Part shown: piece after piece, positions 1-7,365 of the stretch
Numbering within the stretch: the stretch's first letter is position 1
How the letters are laid out: the number at the start of each line of letters is the position of its first letter
NCBI GenBank assembly: GCA_964654825.1
Contig: CAZZKG010000083.1
Coordinates: 1 to 12,085 of the forward strand
Source of the DNA: CAZZKG01 sp964654825
GTDB lineage: Bacteria; Gemmatimonadota; CAZMKB01
DNA length: 12,085 bases
Direction of reading: 5' to 3'
Made by a program: the position numbers and the translations under genes
Notes under the pieces: generated by a model
What the model was told of the DNA's origin: nothing
Database searches by the model: none
What the model saw: only the letters and a program-made list of their open reading frames with translations

Positions 1-702
1 ACTCACAACACGACCTCATCGTTCCGTGTCTACCGCTGGAACGAAGACTCGGGCAGCTATTTCTGGTATGACCGAGATATCCCTGCGTGGACGTCCACTC
101 CGAAGGGTTCCGCTTACTGCCCGGGACCGGACGGTTATAACTGGTGCGCCAGGACCGACCACAGAGTGCTCTCCGGCTGGATGGCTCAGGAAATCGACCC
201 CGACACGGGACTCCACAGGAACGTCATCGGGTTCTTCTGGAATGTGCAGGAGGGCAGTGGATTCAGTTACCCGTATGTCAATGCAGCGCGTTTCCTCGAG
301 AGCGACTTTTCATACCTCGACAGACCTTACATCTACAGTGGATCCTATGCGTGGATGTATGCCTCAGCGGCACCCGACTCCCGTGGTAACCTTGGCATCG
401 GCGCATGGTGGGGAGGAGGTAACAACTACTACCCCAACTTCGCGGTCGGGGTTGACGATGACTACAACGGAATACCACCCGGTTGGAATGTGTGGGGTGT
501 ATCGACAGGCACAAACGGACCAAGCAACGAGAAGTGGGGTGACTACTGCAGAGTGCGGCAGATATCTCCACACGTAGGTCTCTGGGGCGCATCGAGCTAC
601 GTTCTTGAAGGTGGCAGTTCCGGCAGCTACACCGAACCACGTTTCACCCTCTTTCTTCGTGAACGTGATGCCGATGGAGCCTGGCGCTGGGCATTAAAGT
701 AG
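1..702 (+). CDS. C-terminal part of an aromatic-rich, probably secreted protein (5' end outside window)
   Basis: The reading frame is open from the first base to a TAG at 700-702, giving 233 residues, so the gene starts upstream of the window. An internal GTG at 166 is not a credible start, because the 55 codons before it look equally coding (for example FRVYRWNEDSG near the left edge). The protein is unusually rich in Trp, Tyr, Gly and Ser and has no membrane segment, which suits an extracellular beta-rich protein. The segment KWGDYCRVRQISP followed by LWGASSYVLEGG (about residues 178-204) resembles a WGDY...W...Y pattern that I recall from secreted sialidase- or propeller-like proteins; this is a resemblance only. 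No CHU_C or Por-type sorting tail is visible at the C-terminus. Four Cys residues may form disulphides. The gene converges on the minus-strand operon and is probably not part of it. Function is not recognised. Confidence 0.8.
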   Translation, partial: THNTTSSFRVYRWNEDSGSYFWYDRDIPAWTSTPKGSAYCPGPDGYNWCARTDHRVLSGWMAQEIDPDTGLHRNVIGFFWNVQEGSGFSYPYVNAARFLESDFSYLDRPYIYSGSYAWMYASAAPDSRGNLGIGAWWGGGNNYYPNFAVGVDDDYNGIPPGWNVWGVSTGTNGPSNEKWGDYCRVRQISPHVGLWGASSYVLEGGSSGSYTEPRFTLFLRERDADGAWRWALK

Positions 703-769
703 GGAAGTTCGATAACGACGGATTCACATTTTCCCGGGAGGTAGTTTGCGTGAAAGACCTGATCGTGAA

Positions 770-1450
770 TTACTTCCCGAGGAAGACCGTGTCCACTTCG
801 GACTTGTAGACGAAGAAGACATCGTACATCGTCGTGTCCGGCAGAAATACGCTGTCCTCCCTGAAAGAACTCAAGAGGTCATAGATCGGAACCGAATCAG
901 GGTGAGGCGGCGGTGGCGGGTTGAATTCCAGGGAATCTTCATTGTATCCCCATATCCTGAAAACCATCCCGGTCGAATCCCTGTCGAGGCTGATACTGAT
1001 AGGATAATCACGGTAATTTCTTTCGATCCCCTTCACCATGGAACTGAGAATCCCGTAGGGAGCCGTCTTGACACTGTCATATTCACTCGGGTTCCTGAGC
1101 TCGGTTACTATCTCGTAGTTGTCGACTATTTTCCAGCTGTTCATCAACTGCTGTGCCGAGTCGGGGACCATATCGAGGTAATACATCACTCCGGAAGGAT
1201 AGAACTTCAAAAGGTCATTCTCACCAAACCCGTTGTTTTCCGTGTCGATAATATCCACACTGACATACGTTGTTTCCGGCAGGAAGAACTCCTCGATGAA
1301 GAAATCGATCGTTTCCCGATCACTGATGGTGATGTGTGAGACGAGATCATACTCCTTGACCTTCTCTTCATTACTCTGGGCCGGAACATCTGTCACGGAA
1401 ACGTTTGCATAAATCACAAGCAGGATGATGAAGTAGTTACATTTTCTCAT
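770..1450 (-). CDS. Exported hypothetical protein, last gene of the operon
   Basis: This is a 226-residue protein. The N-terminus MRKCNYFIILLVIYANVSVTD has a short basic region and a hydrophobic core, and VPAQ near residue 25 is a plausible signal-peptidase site, so export to the periplasm or outer membrane is likely. The ATG at 1450 has an upstream AGGA about 8 nt away and lies only 4 bp after the stop of the TPR lipoprotein gene, so translation is probably coupled. The mature part is acidic, mixes charged and aromatic residues, and carries a five-proline run (FNPPPPPHPD, about residues 177-186) that may be a hinge. There are no cysteines after the signal, no further membrane helix and no recognised domain. 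Its position at the end of the motor/barrel operon suggests an accessory role in the same system, but this is inference from context. I do not recognise the family. Confidence 0.85.
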   Translation of the reverse strand: MRKCNYFIILLVIYANVSVTDVPAQSNEEKVKEYDLVSHITISDRETIDFFIEEFFLPETTYVSVDIIDTENNGFGENDLLKFYPSGVMYYLDMVPDSAQQLMNSWKIVDNYEIVTELRNPSEYDSVKTAPYGILSSMVKGIERNYRDYPISISLDRDSTGMVFRIWGYNEDSLEFNPPPPPHPDSVPIYDLLSSFREDSVFLPDTTMYDVFFVYKSEVDTVFLGK

Positions 1451-1454
1451 GATT

Positions 1455-3113
1455 TTATTCCTGTTGTTTTACGAGTCTTTTCCATTCATTGAAGTAAGCA
1501 CGAGCTTTATCGAAATCCTGGTTTCCACCTTTTCTCTTATACGCGGTTACCAGCTGCTTGAAAACGAATGTTCTCTCCTCCCGGGAGATGTCTGTCTCGA
1601 GTGCTCTCTCACCGAATTCGATCAATCTCACCGGATTATTGCGGGCCATCTTCATCAATTCGACAAAACAACTCCCCCGTTTTTCCCAGTTTATCTCGCT
1701 CGCCTGCAGCATGTAAGCAAATGCTTTCTTCCTCTGTTTCTTCTCCGTCAGGTAGTCCATCGCGAGATTATAGCACATGGTCCCATAATCTTCGAGAAAT
1801 GTCGGGTAGAGTGATCCGGGATCAGCGCTCACAATCATACCCTCATCACTCAAAATTCCTTCTCTCTTTGCCCGGTTGATCACATTCTTCAACCTGTCGA
1901 CTCCGGTTTGCCGGTTCTCGAATATTGCATAATCCATGGTGGCAATTTTCCATTCTATTTCATCTACCGCCGACCTTCTGGATATCCCTTGTAATAACGA
2001 AAGGTAGCCGTTATAAGCCTTCTCATACTCACCATTTCGCTCAAGAGCATTGAGAGTATCACGCAATTCCACATTCCTGATGTCGCCATCATCCCAATTG
2101 ATCCACCCGATCCTCTGGAGAATACGCTCCTTCTCTTCTTCCGGGGATAACAACATGGCTCTATAAAAATTATGAAGAGCTTCATCCGGGCGATATAATT
2201 TCGTCAGGCATTCGGCCTGTCCTGAAACATAACTGAGCAGGATACTCGTGTCTACCGGAACCGACGTGAACCATTCCGTCGAATCGGCGCTATCCCCCAC
2301 TCCACCGGAAACAGCGCCATTACCGGGAGTGAAGTCCATCCCGTTCTCAATGGATTCCTTACCGGGATCATACAATTCAAAGTCTATTGTGGTATTTTGA
2401 TACAAGAGCTCTTCGGCCCTCCGGAAATTCGTCAGAGCGTCTTCCCATTCTTCGATCTGATACAGATTGAAACCGAGCTCGTAGTATAACGAATGATCTC
2501 CGCGATCCATCGTGATCAATTCATTCAGAACAGAGATCGCATACATGTAATTCTGGTGTTCTTCGAATACAGCAGCCAGGTATCTGTAGATCACGGACAG
2601 AAGCCACATCGCATCCATGTCGAAGGGATTTATTTCGATCGATTTCAGGGTCGCCTCGCGTGCTCTCATCAGATGAACCGTAATCTCCTCGCCGAGTGAT
2701 TCAGACGATTCCTCTTCTCGATACCGTTCGAAAAGTTTTTCGGCTTTTTCATATTGGTCGTAAGCCTCGTTGAAGTGTTCGATCGCAACAGACGAATCTT
2801 CCGCCGTCACCACCACCGACGAGTCCCGGGCGAGATCGAAAATCTTTTTCAGAGAGAAGAGGGTATCGCTCTCGGCAACTTCCCCTCTCGCCTCTTCGAG
2901 TAACCCATCTGCTTCTTCCTCCTCTTCAAAACTCACAAAAAGATCCTCAGCGAGCGAGTCAGCACGTGCTACGATTGTGCTGTCTACTCCCGGTATGGGA
3001 GTGTAGGTCTCCGGTTTCGCTGTTTCGGGAGTCACACTCGGCGGTGGATTTGATGAACAGGCCCCCACAACAAAGATGATCATCAGGAGTAATTTTTGAT
3101 ATCTGGTTCCCAT
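1455..3113 (-). CDS. TPR-repeat outer-membrane lipoprotein
   Basis: This is a 552-residue predicted lipoprotein. The N-terminus has a hydrophobic stretch ending in the lipobox VGAC with Cys19, followed by SS, a context that usually favours the outer membrane in diderms. Residues 21-45 are a Pro/Thr-rich tether. Residues 46-135 are highly acidic and probably helical (an EEEEE run near 63-67). Helical TPR-like hairpins follow, clearest at about 160-235 (AMWLLSVIYRYLAAVFEEHQ, then YYELGFNLYQIEEWEDALTNF) and 295-325 (QAECLTKLYRPDEALHNFYRA), with more helical hairpins from about 355 to 545. A low-complexity Gly/Ser/Asp insert sits near 260-285. TPR lipoproteins commonly scaffold envelope machines; SprE/PorW of type IX secretion is one TPR lipoprotein, though homology to it cannot be claimed here. 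It lies 22 bp after the TonB-like gene. The ribosome-binding site is poor, so the start at 3113 rests on the lipoprotein signal. Confidence 0.9.
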   Translation of the reverse strand: MGTRYQKLLLMIIFVVGACSSNPPPSVTPETAKPETYTPIPGVDSTIVARADSLAEDLFVSFEEEEEADGLLEEARGEVAESDTLFSLKKIFDLARDSSVVVTAEDSSVAIEHFNEAYDQYEKAEKLFERYREEESSESLGEEITVHLMRAREATLKSIEINPFDMDAMWLLSVIYRYLAAVFEEHQNYMYAISVLNELITMDRGDHSLYYELGFNLYQIEEWEDALTNFRRAEELLYQNTTIDFELYDPGKESIENGMDFTPGNGAVSGGVGDSADSTEWFTSVPVDTSILLSYVSGQAECLTKLYRPDEALHNFYRAMLLSPEEEKERILQRIGWINWDDGDIRNVELRDTLNALERNGEYEKAYNGYLSLLQGISRRSAVDEIEWKIATMDYAIFENRQTGVDRLKNVINRAKREGILSDEGMIVSADPGSLYPTFLEDYGTMCYNLAMDYLTEKKQRKKAFAYMLQASEINWEKRGSCFVELMKMARNNPVRLIEFGERALETDISREERTFVFKQLVTAYKRKGGNQDFDKARAYFNEWKRLVKQQE

Positions 3114-3135
3114 TCTTTACACCGGCCGCACGTGT

Positions 3136-4161
3136 CTATTTATTTTGAACCCAGTTCCACCAGGACATGAAGACCTGGTAGAAATATTCCGTTGCTTCCT
3201 CACTCGCACTCTTTTGTGATGTCCCGAAAGCGACGATTCTGCCATCTGTTCCGGTGGTAGCCAAACCTTCCCTCAGATAGTTGCTTCGTTCCTGCAAGCC
3301 CAGATCTATGAGCAGGATGACAGATGTCCCTTCTCGAAGGCTTATCCGCAGTTCCATATTCGCCTGTTTGATAAGAAGCAGGAGATCGAATGTTTTATTA
3401 TCCAGATTGAAATGTGCTCTCGACGTCAGATCTCCCGCTCCGTACTCGAGGAATTTTTTCTCGACAGGTGTGAATTCAGCAGGATTTCTCTTCATCCATT
3501 CGACAAGCGGCTGCAGAATCGCGGAGATGTCATCCCCGCCATCTCCATAGGAAGCAGTTCCTTGAGAGATAGGGACAGTCGGAATATCATCCCCTCCAGT
3601 GACCTCACTCCCGGGACCGCCACCGGCCCGGGTATCTATCCCATCCCTGATCGAATCATCATCCTCAATCAGGTGATCCGATTCCGGACCCTCCGCAACT
3701 GCGATAACAGGACCTCTGGTTTTCATTTCCCTGGTGTCGGATTTAGCGAGTAACCCATCGAGAGTTATTTTCTTTTTCTGCCTGATTCTATTCTCCTGCT
3801 CCATGGGTCCGACTGCTGCTTTTTTCATCCCGATTTTTGTAGTCGTCCTGTCGAACACTTTTTTCCGGCTCACTTTGTTCACAGGCTGCTTTTTCCTCAA
3901 TTCGCTGAGCTTGTTCTGTATCTGCTTCTTGACGATCCGTTTCCGAGGCCTGACGGTTGTTCTCGCAGCTGCCGGAGGTTTCTCGACCGCAGGTTGACTG
4001 TAATGGGTTATTTTCTTGATCTCTTCAATCACCTTGACATCTTCCAGTGTGAGAGGTTTACTCTCCGGGAGATACAGCTTTTTCATAACAACCATAATAA
4101 GAAGCAAAATGGTAATAGATAGAAACATCGAGAAGATTCTGGTATCGAACCACTCGAGCAT
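3136..4161 (-). CDS. TonB-like single-pass periplasmic protein with unrecognised C-terminal domain
   Basis: This is a 341-residue protein from the ATG at 4161. A longer frame begins with TTG at 4182 and another ATG lies at 4167, but the AAGGA at 4169-4173 sits 7 nt from the 4161 ATG, the best spacing. Residues 9-28 form one membrane helix after a short N-terminus, giving TonB-like N-in topology. Residues 60-135 are a strongly basic, Lys/Arg/Pro-rich segment and 157-211 are acidic and Gly-rich, consistent with a long periplasm-spanning linker. Residues 211-341 look folded: EWMKRNPAEFTPVEKKFLEY, then alternating hydrophobic strands, then an aromatic end (FYQVFMSWWNWVQ). This end shows no obvious match to the classic TonB C-terminal fold, so the partner is unlikely to be a standard TonB box. 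It follows the ExbD-like gene by 10 bp. The role as the periplasmic arm of an ExbB/ExbD motor is inferred from topology and context. Confidence 0.85.
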   Translation of the reverse strand: MLEWFDTRIFSMFLSITILLLIMVVMKKLYLPESKPLTLEDVKVIEEIKKITHYSQPAVEKPPAAARTTVRPRKRIVKKQIQNKLSELRKKQPVNKVSRKKVFDRTTTKIGMKKAAVGPMEQENRIRQKKKITLDGLLAKSDTREMKTRGPVIAVAEGPESDHLIEDDDSIRDGIDTRAGGGPGSEVTGGDDIPTVPISQGTASYGDGGDDISAILQPLVEWMKRNPAEFTPVEKKFLEYGAGDLTSRAHFNLDNKTFDLLLLIKQANMELRISLREGTSVILLIDLGLQERSNYLREGLATTGTDGRIVAFGTSQKSASEEATEYFYQVFMSWWNWVQNK

Positions 4162-4168
4162 GTACATG

Positions 4169-4173
4169 TCCTT
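4169..4173 (-). promoter_or_regulatory. Ribosome-binding site deciding the start of the TonB-like gene
   Basis: Read on the minus strand, AAGGA lies 7 nt upstream of the ATG at 4161 and only 1 nt from the ATG at 4167, and it lies inside the frame opened by the TTG at 4182. It overlaps the TAA stop of the ExbD-like gene, which suggests translational coupling between the two. This site is the reason for preferring 4161 as the start. Confidence 0.6.
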
Positions 4174-4585
4174 ACTTCTCAATCGTCACCTCGATCAGGC
4201 TGATGAAACCCAGCTTGTCACAGGCATCCTTCACGGTGATTGCATGTTGGATAGCAGCTCTCTTGTCCGATATGATCTCGACATAAAACCCTTTCTTGTC
4301 ATCCCGGTTATTATACTCATCCTGCAGGTAGCCCTGGAAAACCTCGTCATCTTCGAGGACCTCGTCACCATCGAATTCAAGTTTCTCCTCACCGCAGATG
4401 ATCCTCCCTTCTCTGGTAATTTCGATGAGGAGAGATGTCGGAATTGGATCCTCAGTTTCCACCTCCGATTTTTTGGGTAGCTGAAAAACTCCCCTGCGAT
4501 TAATCTCACTGATCGCGAGAAACCCGAAAAGCAGGATGAACACAACATCGATCAATCGGAGAAGTGTACCTGTCCTCCTGTTCAT
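4172..4585 (-). CDS. ExbD/TolR-family motor protein
   Basis: This is a 137-residue protein, a normal length for ExbD/TolR. After a very short basic N-terminus (MNRRTGTLLR) comes a single membrane helix, LIDVVFILLFGFLAIS, at about 11-26. Asp13 sits where the family carries its essential proton-translocating aspartate, and the LIDVVFILL sequence is the family's hallmark. The periplasmic part (about 30-137) is mixed alpha/beta with strands such as SLLIEITREGRI and GFYVEIISDKRA, ending in a domain that matches the usual ExbD layout. The start ATG overlaps the stop of the ExbB-like gene by 4 nt (ATGA), the strongest coupling in the operon and a sign that the two are made in a fixed ratio. By family knowledge it should form a dimer within an ExbB pentamer in the inner membrane and convert proton flow into movement of a partner, here most likely the TonB-like product encoded 10 bp downstream. 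Confidence 0.93.
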   Translation of the reverse strand: MNRRTGTLLRLIDVVFILLFGFLAISEINRRGVFQLPKKSEVETEDPIPTSLLIEITREGRIICGEEKLEFDGDEVLEDDEVFQGYLQDEYNNRDDKKGFYVEIISDKRAAIQHAITVKDACDKLGFISLIEVTIEK

Positions 4586-5472
4586 GATCCCACCCCCTGG
4601 ATTGTATCGATATCCTGTTGATGGTTCTTCCCGTTATTGTAATGCATCGCCGAGTGATGCCGGTAGAGGTTCTTCCGGAACTCATCGATCTTGAACTGCA
4701 GAAGTTCGATCTTGCGATTGAAATAATTGAACACTTCCGTGGAAAGCAGGTTCAAAATGAGACTGGCGATGATCCCTATGAACGTGGTCACGAGGGCGAA
4801 TCCGATGTCCGGCAGAATGTTCTCGGGACGCCAATCCTTCGATTCGAACGCGTTGAAGATCCCCCAGACCGTCCCGAGCAGCCCGAGAGCACCGGCACTG
4901 TCGGAAAGAAAGTCGAGCCGGCTTCTGAAAGAATTAAACCGTTCCTGGCGGTTTCGGATAAACAGGTCTATCTCGTCCTGGATGCTTTCCAGGCTTCCCG
5001 TTGAACGATGAACAGTGAGCAGACTTCCGATGAGTTCGGCCAGGCGGGTGGTGTGTGCTTTGTTCACCTCGTCTGTGATCTCATCGAAGGTCGCTTCCTT
5101 GAGGTTCATTCCCCTCAGATGACGCGAACGAAACGTATCGAAGAAGATCTTCCGCATTTCCTCGAAACCGAATAACAAGCCCATAAAAAACACCAGAGCG
5201 ATGATGTCGGAAACAGGTCTACCTTTCGCATAGAAATGGTACCACGTTTCGAGACTTCTCCGGTTTCCACTCTTCACACCCGGGTTTTCAGGTGCTTGTG
5301 AGATATCCGTTACGATCTCCCCGTTCGACTGCCCGGTGGATGGGTCCCTGATCTGCCGGGTAGTGGGAGAGGGTTCTTCCCCTCCCTGGGGTATTGCCGA
5401 CGAGTTCTGAAACGGATTCACAAGCGCAAAAATTCCGAGTAGAACGCAAATCCTGAAAGCTTTCTTCCACAT
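4582..5472 (-). CDS. MotA/TolQ/ExbB-family proton channel protein
   Basis: This is a 296-residue protein. The family signature is clear: SAGALGLLGTVWGIFNAFE at about 192-210 (TM2) and DIGFALVTTFIGIIASLIL at about 222-240 (TM3), including the TT pair of the channel-lining helix. TM1 is at about 86-104 (VSDIIALVFFMGLLFGF), with the large cytoplasmic loop between TM1 and TM2 and a cytoplasmic tail after 245. The N-terminus adds a signal-peptide-like stretch (MWKKAFRICVLLGIFALV) and about 60 polar residues before TM1, which would lie in the periplasm; some ExbB proteins have such an extension. The ATG at 5472 is preferred over the longer GTG at 5508 because AGAGGAGGGG lies at 5481-5490, 8-10 nt upstream. 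It starts 32 bp after the barrel gene and overlaps the ExbD-like gene by 4 nt. It should provide proton-motive-force-driven motion to the periplasmic partner encoded downstream. Confidence 0.93.
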   Translation of the reverse strand: MWKKAFRICVLLGIFALVNPFQNSSAIPQGGEEPSPTTRQIRDPSTGQSNGEIVTDISQAPENPGVKSGNRRSLETWYHFYAKGRPVSDIIALVFFMGLLFGFEEMRKIFFDTFRSRHLRGMNLKEATFDEITDEVNKAHTTRLAELIGSLLTVHRSTGSLESIQDEIDLFIRNRQERFNSFRSRLDFLSDSAGALGLLGTVWGIFNAFESKDWRPENILPDIGFALVTTFIGIIASLILNLLSTEVFNYFNRKIELLQFKIDEFRKNLYRHHSAMHYNNGKNHQQDIDTIQGVGS

Positions 5473-5480
5473 GTCTTCTT

Positions 5481-5490
5481 CCCCTCCTCT
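5481..5490 (-). promoter_or_regulatory. Strong Shine-Dalgarno site of the ExbB-like gene
   Basis: The minus strand reads AGAGGAGGGG, the best match to an anti-Shine-Dalgarno target in the window, 8-10 nt before the ATG at 5472. It lies inside the longer frame that would begin at GTG 5508 and so argues against that start. Its strength suggests that motor subunits are translated well relative to the other genes of the operon. Confidence 0.75.
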
Positions 5491-5504
5491 TACAAATCCA
5501 GAGA

Positions 5505-7349
5505 TCACTGATCCAGGTGGAGCTCTATCCGTTGAGTCTTTTTATCCTTCAACTTCTTTTTTCTGGTAAGTTCAATCATGATGTTCTTCTTGTTTTTCTT
5601 CACATGGATTTTTCCCATGGAGGTTTCCTTCTGCTTTCCTGCATGATCTTCCCACCCGAACACGAAAGAATACCATCCGGGTCTTAAAAGATCGCCCTCC
5701 TCGTCACGCCAATTCCACTCGATCCTACCCGGTACATTACCGACACCGGTGAAGGTTTTCACTTCTGTTTCATCCCCATCCCGTATGATCAGTGACCACT
5801 GCCGGTTATAATAATCCGTACCCAGAGAAAGTATCTCAAACTCCACATCGGGCTCGGAGAGGACGATAAAGGTTTCTGTCTCGTTCAGGAGAGAAAGATC
5901 CACTTCTTCCCCTGATGACGTATCAATCTCTGCTTCCCGGGATTCGAAAGCGTCGAACGGTCCCCCCTCCTCCTCTTCAACTCCCATCTCTTTCGAGCGT
6001 TCGTCAAGTTTTCTCAGGGAGATCATACTGTCCGATATCTGTGATTTGTTCATGAGAACATCCTTGATGTTCTCAGCCCTGAACACATCATTGTCACGTG
6101 CGTAGATCCAGGTCTCCGTCGAATCCGAGTTCCACAGATAGTCCGAGATCGAATCGAGTGAGGATCTGTAGTCGGGAGTGTATGTACCGACAAGTCTATC
6201 AACCGTATCAGGATAGAATACAGTAGTGCCGACATCCTGTTGATACACATTATTTCCCAATTCTTCGAAGATTTTCTTATAATTACGTTTGATGAACATT
6301 ACAGGAACATCAGTATCGACTTTTCTCGTAATGTTCTTCTCCCAGATCTCCAGATGATTTGTGGACGGGAGGACATAGAAATCCCCTTCAACGGATATCT
6401 CACCTTCAGTGCGTTTCAACTCTACCGGTTCGGCAGAATATTCGATCGGTGGTAGTGAAGGCTTATCGAGGATTCTTGTGAAGTCGTAAATCAGGGAAAA
6501 TGAGTGGCTCCCTTTACTGAATGAGTTCAACTCATTCAGGGGATATTCGTATCTGTAATCGAAATGCAGGCCTCGATATAGTTTCATCTGTCCTTCGACT
6601 CCCATGTGCTCTGCCTGATAATCGACCCTGGCCCAGATGTCTTCCCACACTTCCACACCGACGCGTAAGCGTAAGTGAACATCACCGTCTTCGACACCAA
6701 CATTGACAGAGGGATGTAACCTCCCGGCTCGATACTGCAAGCCGAAGTCATAATGCAGGGGGAGCCTGAAAGCATTGTCCTTCTCCATGGCCACATCTGG
6801 TTTGTTGATATTCTTGACCACTGCTCCAAAACTCAGCTCCGGGACAGGGACGGTGATAAGCCCTGCAGTAACAGACAGATAATTTTTCGAAAGTCCGGAG
6901 GACAGAACCGGATCACCCGGATCAACCCCCTGGAACCGATTTTCGTTGAATCCCTGATTGACAAAGTCGATTCGTCCACCGACGGCAAAAATCCTGTTCA
7001 GTCGTTCACTGTAGGAAACACCTAATTCCGTCGTGTTGAAGATCCCCGTCCGGAGGAAATCACCGAAGACGCCAATCCTCTTCCGCCAGTATGGCGAGTA
7101 ATAAGCCAGATAACCGTTGCTTATGTCAAAAAAGTTTGAATTGATGCCGATTTCGTGTGCACTGGTTCCAAATATCAGTTGATTGGGCAGGAAGGAGATA
7201 GAAGCAGGATTCTTGAAGCCGATTCCAAAATCATCCAGGTCCGCTGCACCGGTGTCCTCAATTTCCTGAGCATTGACCGGGCTGAAGAACAGAGCGAAGT
7301 ATATGGCCGCCAGACTCAGTATCAGGTATGTCCTCCGTTTCGTTTTCAT
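5505..7349 (-). CDS. PorP/SprF-like outer-membrane beta-barrel with C-terminal FlgD-Ig-like extension
   Basis: This is a 614-residue protein from the ATG at 7349. The longer GTG start at 7391 lies inside the preceding gene and would bury the signal peptide MKTKRRTYLILSLAAIYFAL...VNA|QEI (cleavage about residue 27). Residues 40-290 alternate polar and hydrophobic residues like a beta-barrel. PorP/SprF-like landmarks are an early KNPAS segment, VVKNINKPDVAM followed by FRLPLHYDFGLQYR (about 177-207), and a closing strand SHSFSLIYDF (281-290). Residues 291-500 are an acidic, probably periplasmic region. Residues 505-585 resemble the FlgD-type Ig module: WSLIIRDGD, then RIEWNWRDEEGDLLRPGWYSF. A Lys/Arg-rich tail (584-606) follows. 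Usual PorP/SprF proteins are only about 300 residues, so the extension is remarkable. By family knowledge such proteins help export or anchor the type B C-terminal-domain protein encoded beside them. The family call is from pattern recognition; a PorV-like barrel is the alternative. Confidence 0.8.
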   Translation of the reverse strand: MKTKRRTYLILSLAAIYFALFFSPVNAQEIEDTGAADLDDFGIGFKNPASISFLPNQLIFGTSAHEIGINSNFFDISNGYLAYYSPYWRKRIGVFGDFLRTGIFNTTELGVSYSERLNRIFAVGGRIDFVNQGFNENRFQGVDPGDPVLSSGLSKNYLSVTAGLITVPVPELSFGAVVKNINKPDVAMEKDNAFRLPLHYDFGLQYRAGRLHPSVNVGVEDGDVHLRLRVGVEVWEDIWARVDYQAEHMGVEGQMKLYRGLHFDYRYEYPLNELNSFSKGSHSFSLIYDFTRILDKPSLPPIEYSAEPVELKRTEGEISVEGDFYVLPSTNHLEIWEKNITRKVDTDVPVMFIKRNYKKIFEELGNNVYQQDVGTTVFYPDTVDRLVGTYTPDYRSSLDSISDYLWNSDSTETWIYARDNDVFRAENIKDVLMNKSQISDSMISLRKLDERSKEMGVEEEEGGPFDAFESREAEIDTSSGEEVDLSLLNETETFIVLSEPDVEFEILSLGTDYYNRQWSLIIRDGDETEVKTFTGVGNVPGRIEWNWRDEEGDLLRPGWYSFVFGWEDHAGKQKETSMGKIHVKKNKKNIMIELTRKKKLKDKKTQRIELHLDQ

Positions 7350-7365
7350 TGCACCGGAACCGTCT

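Noticed and set aside
26..640. Open frames on both strands over the plus-strand partial gene (e.g. 26-577 plus and 278-640 minus)
   Set aside because: They overlap a frame that is open from base 1 with coherent aromatic/Gly-rich composition. Their translations are Arg/Ser/Thr-rich, as expected for shadow frames.
732..739. TCCCGGGA palindrome between the convergent genes, considered as a terminator
   Set aside because: It has no loop and no following T-run on either strand. No stable hairpin was seen in 703-769.
746..1339. Plus-strand frame of 197 codons
   Set aside because: It lies opposite the 226-aa exported protein, which has a signal peptide, a ribosome-binding site and tight operon spacing. 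The plus-strand translation has none of these.
4162..4182. TTG start at 4182 or ATG at 4167 for the TonB-like protein
   Set aside because: The AAGGA at 4169-4173 is correctly spaced only for the ATG at 4161.
3136..5472. ExbB-ExbD-TonB-like genes as a standard iron-uptake or Tol-Pal system
   Set aside because: There is no TonB-dependent receptor, TolB, Pal or OmpA domain in the operon, and the third protein lacks a recognisable TonB or TolA end. It remains an alternative if other parts are elsewhere in the genome.
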